From positions 35,446 through 99,445 of the forward strand of contig JAFRCC010000012.1 in assembly GCA_017404545.1 (NCBI GenBank): DNA of 64,000 nucleotides, in the 5' to 3' direction. How positions within the stretch are numbered: the first letter of the stretch is position 1; every line of letters starts with the position of its first letter. The translations under genes were made by a program, and so were the position numbers. The DNA comes from Clostridia bacterium. Its GTDB lineage: Bacteria > Bacillota > Clostridia > TANB77 > CAG-508. Of this stretch, positions 26,975-36,577 are shown in pieces. The notes beneath the pieces are model-generated. The model did not search any database and was not told where the DNA came from. It was given only the letters and a program-made list of their open reading frames with translations.

Positions 26975-29900
26975 ATGAATAAAACAAAAAAATTAGTAGC
27001 CACAATATTGGTTATGATGACGATACTTTCTAGTTTTGGAAAAGTATTCGCAATGGAGATAAATTCTGCCGAGATTTACGGAACAAATACAATGGAGTAT
27101 CACTTACAATATTGGAATGATGAAAGAGGTGGGTGGTATTATGTAATTTGTAACCCATCATATTATTCTTATAATGGTGTGGCATATCCAGCCTATTGTG
27201 TAAATAGTGATTTACCTGGTGTATTAGAATATGGAAATTATGATGTAACGGTAGATTCAATGATTGATAATGTATTAGTATGGAGAGCAGTTATTAATGG
27301 ATATCCATATAAATCAGCATCAGACCTAGGAGTAGATGATAATAATGATGCATATTTAGCAACAAAACAAGCAGTTTATTGTGCTTTATATGGCTGGAGT
27401 CCTGATAGATACAGAGGTGGAGATGCTAAAGGACAAAGAATAGCAGATGCAATTAAAAGGATTGTAAACGAGGCAAGAAATGGAAGTCAACAACCATCTG
27501 ATCCAATGGTAACATTAACACCAACAGGTAGTATGTATGAAGATGGTAATTATTATGTGCAAAAAGTTAATGTCTCAAGTCAAGTTGATATGGCATCATA
27601 TGTAATTACAGCTACAGCTAATTTACCTGAAGGAACAATAATTACAAATGGAAATGGAACTCAAACAGATTCTTTTAATGGCAGAGAAAGTTTTTATATT
27701 AAAGTTCCAAAATCACAAATGAATAAAGATATTTCAAATGCAGTAATAAATGTTCAAGGAAAATGCAAAACATATCCAGTGTTTTATGGAAAAACAACTG
27801 TTGCAGGAACACAAAATTATGCATTAACATTTGACCCATTTGGTGATGGAAATGGAAGAACAACATTAAATATAAAAAATAATAATGGAAAAGTTCAAAT
27901 TAATAAAACAGATAGCCAAACACATAAAGTAATTGAAGGTGTTGAATTTGCACTAAAAACTGAAGATGGAACAATTGTTGCAAAAGCTAAAACAAATAGT
28001 AATGGTGTTGCAGTATTTGAAAATTTATATCAAGGAAATTATAAATTGGTTGAAACAGCAACAAATAAAGATTATGTTTTAAATACAGAAGAAAAAGATG
28101 TAAATGTTGAATATAATAAAACAACAAATGTAGATGTAACAAATGACCATAAAGCAGGTAATGTTAAAGTTTATAAAATAGATAAAGATAATCACAGAGT
28201 TGTTTTAGGTAATGTTGAGTTCCAACTTTATTCAGCAGAGTTTGATAAAGTAATTGGAACATATTATACAGATGCTAATGGTGAATTAGAAATTAAAAAC
28301 TTAAGAACAGGAGATTATTCTTTAATTGAAACTAAAACAAATAAATGGTATAACCTAGCAGAAGATACTAACATAAAAGTAGAATGGAATTTAACAAAAG
28401 AAATTCAAATTGAAAATGAACTTAAAAAGGGACAAATAAAAGTAATCAAAGTTGACAAGGATAACAATGAAGTAAAACTAAAAGGTGTTAAATTTGATGT
28501 TCTAGATAAAAACGGAAAAGTTTTAGAAACAATAGTAACAAATGAAAATGGTGAGGCAACTACATCAAAGTATGCTGTTAGAGATTTTGAAAATTTAAGT
28601 TTAAAAGAAAAAGAAACATTACAAACATATAAATTAAATACAGAAGTAAAAACTATAAAACTTGAAGAAAATCAAATAAAAAGTATTACATTTGAAAACG
28701 AATTAAAGAAAGCTAAAATTAAAGTTATAAAAACAGATGTTGATACAAAAGTAACATTAAAAGATGTTGAATTTGATGTTATAGATAATACAACAAAAGA
28801 AGTTGTTGATCACATTAAAACAAATGAAAAAGGTGAAGCTACAACTAAAGATTTAAGAATTGACCATACTTATTCAATAAAAGAAACTAAAACACAAGAA
28901 TATTATAAGCTAAATAAAGAAACTACTACCGTAGATTTAACTAAATATATAAAAGATTACAAAGACAATATTGTTGAAAAAGTAGATATTTCTAACGAGA
29001 AAAAGAAAGGTCAAATTCAAGTAATAAAAGTTGATAAGGATGACAATGAAGTTGTTATTGAAGGTGTAACATTTAATGTTTTAGATGAAAACAAAAAAGT
29101 TGTTGATACACTAGTTACTGACAAAAATGGTAAAGCAACAAGCAAAAGATTACCTATTGACCAAAAATATACTTTACAAGAGACAAAAACATTAGAAAAC
29201 TATGTTTTAAATGAAGAAGTTAAGACAGTAGTTTTAAAAGAAGACCAAATTACAAATATTACATTTGAAAACGAAAAGATAAAAGGAAAAATTAAAATTA
29301 TTAAAACAAGTGAAGATGATAATATTATAAATGGCAAAAAAGCAGGAGAGACAATTGCAGATGTTAAATTTGCTATATATGATAAAGACCACAAACTTGT
29401 TCAAGAAGTAACAACAGATGAAAAAGGAATTGCTACTTCAGATACTTTATTAAAAGGAAAATATTTTATAAAAGAAGTAAAGGCTGGTGAATGGTATTTA
29501 TTAAATGATAAAGAATTTGCAACTGAAATAAAAGTACATAAAGAAGTTGTAGAAGTTGATGTAACAAATAAATCAGAAAAGCCATCAGTAGATGTAGAAA
29601 AAGAAGGTATTATTCAAACAACAGCAAATCAAGAAATAAAATACGATTTCAAATTGAAAAATACAGGTAATACTCCATTAAATAACTTTACTTGGACAGA
29701 TGAATTACCAACAGACTATGTAAGAATTACAAAATTAATAACAGGAACATATAATCAAGACTTAAGATATTCTATTTACTATAAAACTAATAAAAATGAT
29801 TATAAATTACTAAAAGAAAACTTAAGCACACAAGTTAATAATTATATTGATTTCGCTGAAGTTGAACTTGATGAAGATGAATATGTAACAGAATTTAAAG

Positions 29901-30118
29901 CAGAATTCGGTACTGTTGAAGTTGGATTCGAATCAGTTATTAATCCACATATTTTTGTAAGAGTAAATTCAGATGTAAAAAATGATGATACATTTACAAA
30001 TAAAACAAAAGTTGAAGGATATAACAAAACATACAAAGTTTGGGATAATGACGATCACACAACTAAAGTGTATGAAAAACAAATAAATGTTAAGAAATTA
30101 CCAAGAACAGGTATGTAG
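26975..30118 (+). CDS. Thioester-domain Cna-B repeat surface protein ending in LPRTG
   Basis: A 1047-residue secreted protein with signal peptide (residues 1-27). The N-terminal domain has the cysteine block YPAYCVNSD and the glutamine block ATKQAVYCALYGW of TQXA thioester domains, which can bond covalently to host surfaces. Five or six SpaA/Cna-B repeats follow, each with K-IDKD starts and E-T-x-x-Y-L ends, then a DUF11-like domain. The chain ends KKLPRTGM and stops at once, with no hydrophobic helix or basic tail. A normal sortase substrate needs those, so anchoring is unexplained. It is probably the mating adhesin. Confidence 0.88.
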   Translation: MNKTKKLVATILVMMTILSSFGKVFAMEINSAEIYGTNTMEYHLQYWNDERGGWYYVICNPSYYSYNGVAYPAYCVNSDLPGVLEYGNYDVTVDSMIDNVLVWRAVINGYPYKSASDLGVDDNNDAYLATKQAVYCALYGWSPDRYRGGDAKGQRIADAIKRIVNEARNGSQQPSDPMVTLTPTGSMYEDGNYYVQKVNVSSQVDMASYVITATANLPEGTIITNGNGTQTDSFNGRESFYIKVPKSQMNKDISNAVINVQGKCKTYPVFYGKTTVAGTQNYALTFDPFGDGNGRTTLNIKNNNGKVQINKTDSQTHKVIEGVEFALKTEDGTIVAKAKTNSNGVAVFENLYQGNYKLVETATNKDYVLNTEEKDVNVEYNKTTNVDVTNDHKAGNVKVYKIDKDNHRVVLGNVEFQLYSAEFDKVIGTYYTDANGELEIKNLRTGDYSLIETKTNKWYNLAEDTNIKVEWNLTKEIQIENELKKGQIKVIKVDKDNNEVKLKGVKFDVLDKNGKVLETIVTNENGEATTSKYAVRDFENLSLKEKETLQTYKLNTEVKTIKLEENQIKSITFENELKKAKIKVIKTDVDTKVTLKDVEFDVIDNTTKEVVDHIKTNEKGEATTKDLRIDHTYSIKETKTQEYYKLNKETTTVDLTKYIKDYKDNIVEKVDISNEKKKGQIQVIKVDKDDNEVVIEGVTFNVLDENKKVVDTLVTDKNGKATSKRLPIDQKYTLQETKTLENYVLNEEVKTVVLKEDQITNITFENEKIKGKIKIIKTSEDDNIINGKKAGETIADVKFAIYDKDHKLVQEVTTDEKGIATSDTLLKGKYFIKEVKAGEWYLLNDKEFATEIKVHKEVVEVDVTNKSEKPSVDVEKEGIIQTTANQEIKYDFKLKNTGNTPLNNFTWTDELPTDYVRITKLITGTYNQDLRYSIYYKTNKNDYKLLKENLSTQVNNYIDFAEVELDEDEYVTEFKAEFGTVEVGFESVINPHIFVRVNSDVKNDDTFTNKTKVEGYNKTYKVWDNDDHTTKVYEKQINVKKLPRTGM

Positions 30119-30145
30119 AATTAATTGAATATTTGGCAGAAAAGG

Positions 30146-30178
30146 GGCATCTATATTTTTTATAGGTGTCTTTTTTTC
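30146..30178 (+). terminator. Terminator of the surface protein gene
   Basis: GGCATCTATA-type arm pairs with TATAGGTGTC across a T-rich loop, followed by T7. Confidence 0.75.
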
Positions 30179-30179
30179 G

Positions 30180-30530
30180 TGCTATAACGAGAGATGCCAT
30201 AAACTCGTTATAAAATAATAAAGTGACACGTCTAGTCAGCGAACGCTATAAAATGACTTGCAGTATTTTTAATGGTCTATTAAAAATATATGTGTAGGTG
30301 AGATTTCGTAACGCAAACTCACAATAAACAAAGAGTTCTAGGGGGCAAAACTTGAATGATGGATATACTGATGTAAAAAGTGTGGGCAAGTATGCACAAA
30401 GACATTAAAAGTCAGCATCAGTAGTAGATTTTAACTCTACATACTAGACTGCCATAAGCGAGACGACGGAATGAGGGGTTTCGTTTATGGTGTATTATTT
30501 TTTTATGTACATAAGGGGATAATACACCAT
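30180..30530 (+). other. Gene-free, structured intergenic segment
   Basis: No convincing reading frame is present. The segment is less AT-rich than its flanks and holds several potential helices, the clearest being gccataagcgagac with gtttcgtttatggt at about 30450-30500, followed by a T-rich run. It could be a non-coding RNA with its own terminator or a second cis-acting site. No known RNA family is recognised. Confidence 0.3.
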
Positions 30531-30621
30531 TTTGCTCAACTCTGAAATTTCAGGGTTTCAAAGGTTGAAAATTTGAAAAAATAACAAAAGATATTGCTAG
30601 TGTAAAAGTAAAGTTATTTAA

Positions 30622-30708
30622 TGTTCTTTTTCATGTTGTAAAGCCCATAAAATCGTAGTTTAGAGGGGTTGCAAATATAAAATGTTATGATATAATACGA
30701 TTAAATTG
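30622..30708 (+). repeat. Promoter-bearing leader repeat, copy 1
   Basis: An 87-bp segment closely matching 35439-35523. Shared blocks are GTAAAGCC-ATAA-ATCGT and TTAGAGGGGTTG plus a promoter. Here TTGCAA is at 30669-30674 and TATAAT at 30691-30696, 16 bp apart. Confidence 0.75.
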
Positions 30709-30726
30709 AGGAAAGAGTGATAAGAA

Positions 30727-31005
30727 TTGACCGAGAGACAGATTAATAATGTTATAGAAACAACTTTAATTGAAAAGAAAATTGATAATCCTAATTATAT
30801 AAGATATAGCTTTTATGAAATTAATGTAAAATATCCAAAGGAATACGGAATTGTAAAACAAGATTTAGGTATGTTTTTACAACAATTAAGAAAAAGATTA
30901 AAAGATGAAAATTATCACATATATACAGAAGGACAAAAATTTGAATATGATAATGCTAAAAGAGTAGTTGAAAGCAATGAGATATTAGTAGCAATAAAAC
31001 AATAG
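30727..31005 (+). CDS. Hypothetical cargo protein
   Basis: A 92-residue protein from TTG 30727, about 30 bp after a consensus promoter. It is basic and helical (DLGMFLQQLRKRLKDENYHI). No family recognised. It is the first gene of the cargo island. Confidence 0.6.
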   Translation: MTERQINNVIETTLIEKKIDNPNYIRYSFYEINVKYPKEYGIVKQDLGMFLQQLRKRLKDENYHIYTEGQKFEYDNAKRVVESNEILVAIKQ

Positions 31006-31022
31006 AAAGAGGATGTGCTATA

Positions 31023-31226
31023 ATGGAACTATTTAATAATAAAGAACTAGAATTATTAAGAAAAGCAGGAGTAAATATTGAAAATAAGCAAGAATATACA
31101 ACAGATGATAAGAAATATATTTTTAGGCAAGTATCAGAATTTATAATGAGCCATAGCAGTAAGAATGGTGATATTGGTAGATTGCAATATGATTATAGTG
31201 GAATATTTGAAAAAATAAATAAGTAA
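31023..31226 (+). CDS. Small hypothetical protein
   Basis: A 67-residue protein 17 bp after the previous gene with GAGG before the ATG. The pattern ELELLRKAGVNIENKQEYTT and a C-terminal helix resemble small regulatory or phage-type proteins of Clostridia. Function unknown. Confidence 0.6.
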   Translation: MELFNNKELELLRKAGVNIENKQEYTTDDKKYIFRQVSEFIMSHSSKNGDIGRLQYDYSGIFEKINK

Positions 31227-31248
31227 ATAAAATATGGAGGCGAATAAA

Positions 31249-32567
31249 ATGAATGAACATATAACCTTACAACAGATTAAAAATTTTAGTAAAAAATATA
31301 ATTTAGACAAAACAAAATGATAGAAAATGCAATAACAAAAAATGGAATGGAAAATGCTTGTATAAATAGAAATGTTATAATAGAAAATCAACCAGTATTT
31401 AATATAGAACTGCCTGAAAGTAAAAGATATCATCAAAAAGATAGTTGGAGATGTTGGATATATGGTGGATTAAATTTAATAAAACATAATATTGCTCAAA
31501 ATTTAAATATAGATATTATGAAATTAGAATTATCTAACAATCATATTGCTTTTTTTGATAAACTAGAAAAATCAAATAATGCTTATGAAAATATTATAAA
31601 ATTAGAAAATACAGATTTTGATTATCTTTATAAAGAAAAAATAGTTGAGTATTGTGTATCAGAAGGCGGATACTGGGAATGGTTTGCAGCAATAATCAAT
31701 AAATATGGTATTTTACCATATTCATATAGTCCCAATGCCGTAGAAAGCAATGACTATTCCAAAATAGAATATTTATATACTGAAAAAGTTAAGAAAGATA
31801 TTCTTAAATTAATAAATCTAAAAAAGCAAAATGTGGATTTAGAGACATTAGAAAAAGCAAAAGAAGAATTTTTGCAAGAAAATTACATATTGCTATCAAA
31901 AATATTAGGTGAGCCAACATTAGAATTTGATTATGAATATAGGGACAAAAATGGTGATTATAAAAGATATGAAAAATTAACACCAATTGAGTTTAAAAAT
32001 AAATTTCTAACATTAGAATTAAATAACTATGTAACAATAGGTAATATACCAATGTACAATAAAGAATACTATAAAATGTATTCAAAAAAATACATGCAAA
32101 GTGTATGTGGATTTTCACAAGTGAGATACCTAAATTTGCCTATAGAAGATTTAAAAAAATTAGCTATAAAACAATTAAAAGATGGAATACCAGTATATAT
32201 GGGAGCTCATATTAGAAAATTTAGAGACATGGAATCTGGAATATTGGATACTAGATTATACAATTATGAAGAAACATTAGGATTGAACAAATTGTCAAAA
32301 TCAGAAGCATTGAGTTTATATGACATAAGTATGCATCATGTTATGGTATTTACAGGAGTTAATTTAATTGATAATAAACCACAAAGATGGAAAATAGAAG
32401 ATAGCTATGGAGATGAAGAAAAGGTAAATGGCTATTATATTATGAATGACAATTTCTTTGATGAATTTGTTTTAAGTGTAATTGTAGATAAAAAATATTT
32501 ATCAAATGAACAGTTAGAAATGTTAAATCAAAAACCAATAGAATTTGATGTAGAAGAGCCATTTTAA
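31249..32567 (+). CDS. Aminopeptidase C / bleomycin hydrolase-like, frame slip near 31317
   Basis: A papain-fold cysteine peptidase of the PepC family. Catalytic Cys is in SWRCWIYGGLN and His in MHHVMVFTG. The position of the catalytic Asn (VENSWG in PepC) reads KIEDSYGDE, an Asn to Asp change. From ATG 31249 the frame gives 23 residues and stops at 31318. The main frame restarts at ATG 31317 (MIENAITKNGMENACIN), overlapping it as ATGA. One extra A in the preceding A-run would join them into 439 residues, the usual PepC length. This could be reinitiation, an indel or an error. PepC enzymes can inactivate bleomycin. Confidence 0.8.
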
Positions 32568-32592
32568 AGCTATATAAAAGAAATGAAATAAA

Positions 32593-32655
32593 ATGCCAAT
32601 TATAGAATTAAAAGATTTAGTAAAGACGTATAAAATTATAAATTTGATATTTTAA
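32593..32655 (+). pseudogene. Remnant of an ABC transporter ATPase 5' end
   Basis: The 20-codon frame reads MPIIELKDLVKTYKIINLIF and stops. The first 15 residues are the typical N-terminus of an ABC ATPase. The rest of the gene is missing, so this is a scar of a deletion or cassette replacement inside the cargo island. Confidence 0.45.
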
Positions 32656-32679
32656 AAGAAAAGATGGGAGTTGTTTACT

Positions 32680-33231
32680 ATTAACAATTTTAAATATAGA
32701 AAAGCCTTTACAAGTGATTTAGAAAAAATAGCGAATTTAGTAACAGATTTATTAGGAACATGTAATATTGATAAAAATAATAATAAAGTAAAAACTAAAA
32801 AAGAAATATTGATAGATAATAAGAAAGAAATACAAAAAGATATAAACAATTATTATGTATGCGAATTAAACAATCAAATTATTGGTGCATGTGGAATTAG
32901 TAATATAAAAATTAAGAATGATTATAAAATAGATTTAGGCGAATACAGAGAAATATTATATCTTGTAGTTAAGCATGAATATCAAAAACAAGGAATAGGA
33001 ACAAAACTAATGCACTTATGTTGTGATAATATAAAAGAACAAATTATTTATGAAGCATGGGGAGATAAAGAGGATGTTAATTCAAAGTTTCTATTAGAAA
33101 AGCTAGAATTTGAATTATTAAAGGATTTGGGCGATACTTATTATAAAGATAATGGGTATTGTTCATATTGTATAAATCGTAATAATAATTGCACTTCTTG
33201 TAAGGCTCAAATCTGGGTAAAAGGAGAATAA
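32680..33231 (+). CDS. GNAT family N-acetyltransferase
   Basis: About 183 residues with acetyl-CoA motif VVKHEYQKQGIGTKLMHLCC. A cysteine-rich tail (YCSYCINRNNNCTSCKAQ) could bind a metal. GGGAG at 32666-32670 is 9 bp before ATT 32680 (then NNFKYRKAFTSD). TTG 32671 abuts the ribosome site directly. An AUU start is therefore possible. Substrate unknown; cargo gene. Confidence 0.75.
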   Translation: MNNFKYRKAFTSDLEKIANLVTDLLGTCNIDKNNNKVKTKKEILIDNKKEIQKDINNYYVCELNNQIIGACGISNIKIKNDYKIDLGEYREILYLVVKHEYQKQGIGTKLMHLCCDNIKEQIIYEAWGDKEDVNSKFLLEKLEFELLKDLGDTYYKDNGYCSYCINRNNNCTSCKAQIWVKGE

Positions 33232-33235
33232 CATC

Positions 33236-34246
33236 ATGATAAAATTCGAAGTCACAGGAACAGAATATGAAATTGGTTTTAAAATAGGTGAAAAATTTAA
33301 AATCTATTTACAAAATAAGGCGAAAATATATGATGAAAAAATTATAAACTTAACCATATATAGTAGAGTAAAAGAAATGGAAAACAAGCTAAAAAATGAG
33401 TTCCCAAAATGTTTAGAAGAAATATATGGACGAGCAGATGGAGCAGAAGTTTCAAGAGATTCATTACTATTAATGTTTTTTCCAGAAATATTCAAAGGCA
33501 TAGATGGGTGTACAACAATTTTGCTAAAGAAATCAAATGGAAAATTTTTATTTTCGCATAATGAAGATGACAAATTTTATAATCGAGATGGTGTAGCATT
33601 AGTTAAATATCAATATAAAGATTATTGGATAGTAGGCTATACCCCAGCAGACAAATTAATAGGAAGTTCATTTGCATATAACAGCTATGGAATGGTATTT
33701 TCAAGTAATTATATTTATGACACCAAAATAGATTTAGACAACATATCAAGATATATAATGGTTAGAATTGTTATGGATTCTCAAAATATTGATGAGGCGA
33801 TAACCAAATTAAAAACTCATAAGGTGGCTTCTGCATTTTCATTAAATATATTGGATATGAATTCTAATACTGCTGTTAATGTTGAAAAAGACATTAGTGA
33901 CATATATGTTACAAAAATCCAAGATAGATATGCAAGGGCTAATCATTTTATTGCTAAGAAAGATGATTTACCTGAAGAACCTATTAGTTCAAGTTTTAGA
34001 CAAAAAAAGGTAAGTGAGTTAACAAATTTGTTGGATAAAAGCACAGCGAAGATAGATGATTTGATTAATGTGCTCAATTATGAAACAGATGATTATTATC
34101 AAACTATCTTTAAAAATCCGAATAAGTATGATGACAAAAGCAGTACTGTCGCTAATTTTTCTATTGATAGCGAAACAGGGATTGTTATGATTAGGGATTA
34201 TTTGTGTGATGATAGGATTGAGATGAAATTTGGAGAGTTCAAGTAA
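33236..34246 (+). CDS. C45 peptidase / acyltransferase-like Ntn hydrolase
   Basis: A 336-residue protein of the acyl-CoA:6-aminopenicillanate acyltransferase (C45) family. The likely nucleophile is Cys in GIDGCTTILLKKSNG, followed by FSHNEDD, a conserved block after self-cleavage. The N-terminal EVTGTEYEIGFKIGE is typical. Family members hydrolyse or transfer amide-linked acyl groups. It follows the GNAT by 4 bp and may be co-translated. Confidence 0.8.
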   Translation: MIKFEVTGTEYEIGFKIGEKFKIYLQNKAKIYDEKIINLTIYSRVKEMENKLKNEFPKCLEEIYGRADGAEVSRDSLLLMFFPEIFKGIDGCTTILLKKSNGKFLFSHNEDDKFYNRDGVALVKYQYKDYWIVGYTPADKLIGSSFAYNSYGMVFSSNYIYDTKIDLDNISRYIMVRIVMDSQNIDEAITKLKTHKVASAFSLNILDMNSNTAVNVEKDISDIYVTKIQDRYARANHFIAKKDDLPEEPISSSFRQKKVSELTNLLDKSTAKIDDLINVLNYETDDYYQTIFKNPNKYDDKSSTVANFSIDSETGIVMIRDYLCDDRIEMKFGEFK

Positions 34247-34347
34247 AATGTAATTGTTGAAATATTATATGATTTTGTGATGTAGATATTAATTATAGAA
34301 AGTTAAGAACACCGAATATAACTAATTTGAAAGGAAGAATTTTTAAT

Positions 34348-34890
34348 ATGGAAAATAGATTAAACTTTGAAAAAGTAATCGACAACAAAAATTTAGTTGC
34401 AGAAACAACATATAATTGTATTAAAAATATTTTTTCAGAAGAAGAAAAAAATAATATTTTAGTCTCTAAAATTAATCCAGATTATATGGATGGAATTAAA
34501 CTATGTGAGTATTATAATGTAGATATTAAAATGGGAGCAAATTGTTTAATATGTGAATGTAAGAGAGGAGAAAATAAAAGTTATGTTGCTTTATTAGTAC
34601 CAACAGGATATAGATATAATATGTCATCAACAGTGAGGAAATATACTAATTCAAGAATGGTATCAGTAGCACCATTGGAATATGTATTAGAAAAAACAAA
34701 AATGGAATATGGAAGTATAAATCCAATAGGATTACCAGCTGATTGGAAAATATTTATTGATCCGAAGGTGATGGAAGCTGAAAGAATTATCTGTGGCAGT
34801 GGATTACAAAACTCAAAATTATCATTGCCAAGTAAATATCTATTAAAGATAAATAATGTTGAAATATTAGAAAATTTAGCAAAAGAATAA
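34348..34890 (+). CDS. YbaK/EbsC-type aminoacyl-tRNA deacylase-like protein
   Basis: A 180-residue YbaK/ProX-like domain. The C-terminal signature is GLPADWKIFIDPKVMEAERI with GSGLQNSKLSLPSKYLL. Such proteins hydrolyse mischarged tRNAs. AAAGGAAG lies 10 bp before ATG 34348; TTG 34327 contains the ribosome site. Cargo gene with its own intergenic spacer. Confidence 0.78.
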   Translation: MENRLNFEKVIDNKNLVAETTYNCIKNIFSEEEKNNILVSKINPDYMDGIKLCEYYNVDIKMGANCLICECKRGENKSYVALLVPTGYRYNMSSTVRKYTNSRMVSVAPLEYVLEKTKMEYGSINPIGLPADWKIFIDPKVMEAERIICGSGLQNSKLSLPSKYLLKINNVEILENLAKE

Positions 34891-34969
34891 TTAAATTATA
34901 TTTTATAAAGATTTTGATATTACAAAAAGATAACTTAAAAGTTTGAAAATGATGAAATAGGAGGAAAAT

Positions 34970-35398
34970 ATGGAATTATATAGCACATATATTGAAACAG
35001 ATAAGTTTGATGAGGTTGTAAGTTTTTACGAAAAAGTATTTGAGAAAAAAGGAAGTATTTATACAAAAAATAGATGGGTAGAATTTGATTTTGGAAACAA
35101 ACTATCAATATATAATAAATTATATGATGAAGAAAAAATAAAAAGTGAGGATTTAAAAGATAATTTCAATAGTGAATATATTAAGAATTTTAATATTGAT
35201 AGAGGAGAAAAGAAAAACAATATTATAACATTAAATTTTTATACCGATAACTTAAAAAAAGAATACAATAGAATTAAAGAACTAAATATTTGCGAAATGT
35301 CAGAAATAATGTATGTAAATATAACAGAACCATATTATTATTTTAATATATTCGATCCAGAAGGAAATACTATTGAAATTTGTAGTGATTCTGAATAA
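34970..35398 (+). CDS. VOC/glyoxalase superfamily protein
   Basis: A 142-residue protein with paired beta-alpha-beta-beta-beta units (YIETDKFDEVVSFYEKVF start; YYFNIFDPEGNTIEICSD end). The superfamily covers glyoxalases and fosfomycin or bleomycin resistance proteins. Metal ligands are plausible but not certain. AGGAGG precedes the ATG. Confidence 0.78.
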   Translation: MELYSTYIETDKFDEVVSFYEKVFEKKGSIYTKNRWVEFDFGNKLSIYNKLYDEEKIKSEDLKDNFNSEYIKNFNIDRGEKKNNIITLNFYTDNLKKEYNRIKELNICEMSEIMYVNITEPYYYFNIFDPEGNTIEICSDSE

Positions 35399-35412
35399 AA
35401 AATATAATTACT

Positions 35413-35440
35413 GCTAGGGTAAAACCTAGCTTATTTTATG
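35413..35440 (+). terminator. Terminator after VOC gene
   Basis: GCTAGG/CCTAGC stem of 6 bp and a T-rich tail. Confidence 0.6.
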
Positions 35441-35523
35441 CTCTTTTTCGATTGTAAAGCCTATAATATCGTTGGTTAGAGGGGTTGAAAATAATTTGTA
35501 ATATGATATAATCTGTCTAAATT
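35439..35523 (+). repeat. Promoter-bearing leader repeat, copy 2
   Basis: Second copy of the segment at 30622-30708. The promoter is TTGAAA 35485-35490 and TATAAT 35507-35512, 16 bp apart. A weaker relative of the promoter part lies at about 58588-58616 outside the ICE. Confidence 0.75.
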
Positions 35524-35548
35524 ACAAATTTTAAAAGGAGTAATCAGA

Positions 35549-36121
35549 ATGAAAGTACTTATTTTTAGTTTTAGTAACAATAAAGTTAATGAAGATAGTT
35601 TTATTCCTAATGAAAAAGGATTAACCTTTTCATGTGTTGATGAATGTATAAATGAGTTAAATAAACAAGGAATTCTAAATAAACATATTTGTATGAATTT
35701 CAAGAACATAAAGAAATGTATGGCATGTGGAGAACGAGGTTGGGGAATTTGTTTAAAAGAAAATAAGTGCATTATGGAAGATGATTTTAATAAAATATAC
35801 AATTTAATGAGTGAATATGATGGCTATATATTTATTACTCCAGTATATTTCTGGGAGATGAGCGAAAGTGCTAAAACATTTTTTGATAGATTAAAAAGAT
35901 GTGATGCCTTTAACGATAATTCCAAAATAAAAGGAAAGAAATTTATTTCAATTGCGTGTGCTGGTGGAAGTGGAAATGGAACAGAGAATACTTTAAACGC
36001 TTTTGATGTATTAAATCATTTTATGAACATGGAAATAATAGGGAGAATACCTGTAACAAGCTTTAATTATGAGGAACAGAAAAACGAAATAAAAAATAGT
36101 ATTAGTAAATTTATAGGTTAG
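35549..36121 (+). CDS. Flavodoxin-like NAD(P)H-dependent oxidoreductase
   Basis: A 190-residue flavodoxin-fold protein. The start VLIFSFSNNKVNEDSF replaces the FMN phosphate loop; the cysteine pair MACGERGWGICL and the block FITPVYFWEMSESAKTFFDR are typical of the FMN-reductase/iron-sulfur flavoprotein group. It probably binds FMN. AAAAGGAG precedes the ATG, 37 bp after a consensus promoter. Confidence 0.78.
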   Translation: MKVLIFSFSNNKVNEDSFIPNEKGLTFSCVDECINELNKQGILNKHICMNFKNIKKCMACGERGWGICLKENKCIMEDDFNKIYNLMSEYDGYIFITPVYFWEMSESAKTFFDRLKRCDAFNDNSKIKGKKFISIACAGGSGNGTENTLNAFDVLNHFMNMEIIGRIPVTSFNYEEQKNEIKNSISKFIG

Positions 36122-36133
36122 TGAGGAATGATT

Positions 36134-36565
36134 ATGAATTTTAGAGAAGTAGAAATAAAAGATAAAGAATTTATATTAAATGCAAACAAAGAAATAAATG
36201 TTTTATCAGGTTTAAATGATAGCACTTTTGAAAAAAGAATAGATAAAGATTTATTTGAAGATAGAATTTGTAAATCAATTATTGCTGAAATTGATGGAAA
36301 TATAGTAGGAATGATATTATATTCTTATGTCTATTGGGCTAATTGTGGTAAGGGGATTTATTTATCACAAGCGTATGTAAAAAGCGAATATAGAGGGCAC
36401 GGAATTTATAAGCATTTACTAAAAGAACTTGAAACAAGAGAAGATGAATGTAACTTTATTACGGATTTAGTAGGACCAGAAAATGAAGGAATGCAAATAG
36501 CATTAGAAAAGATGAAATTTGAATCATCAGATTTAATAACTTATTACAGAATGATAGAAAGATAA
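36134..36565 (+). CDS. GNAT family N-acetyltransferase
   Basis: A 143-residue acetyltransferase (motif QAYVKSEYRGHGIYKHLLKE). ATG 36134 has good spacing from GTGAGG; ATG 36128 is possible. It follows the flavoprotein by 12 bp. Substrate unknown. Confidence 0.78.
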   Translation: MNFREVEIKDKEFILNANKEINVLSGLNDSTFEKRIDKDLFEDRICKSIIAEIDGNIVGMILYSYVYWANCGKGIYLSQAYVKSEYRGHGIYKHLLKELETREDECNFITDLVGPENEGMQIALEKMKFESSDLITYYRMIER

Positions 36566-36577
36566 AAATAGGAGATT

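Noticed and set aside
27030..27260. Minus-strand open frames inside the surface protein and other large genes.
   Set aside because: They lack ribosome sites, have low-complexity translations, and are shadows of the plus-strand genes.
30180..30530. A tRNA or known riboswitch in the structured gap.
   Set aside because: No cloverleaf, anticodon loop or known riboswitch core could be identified by eye.
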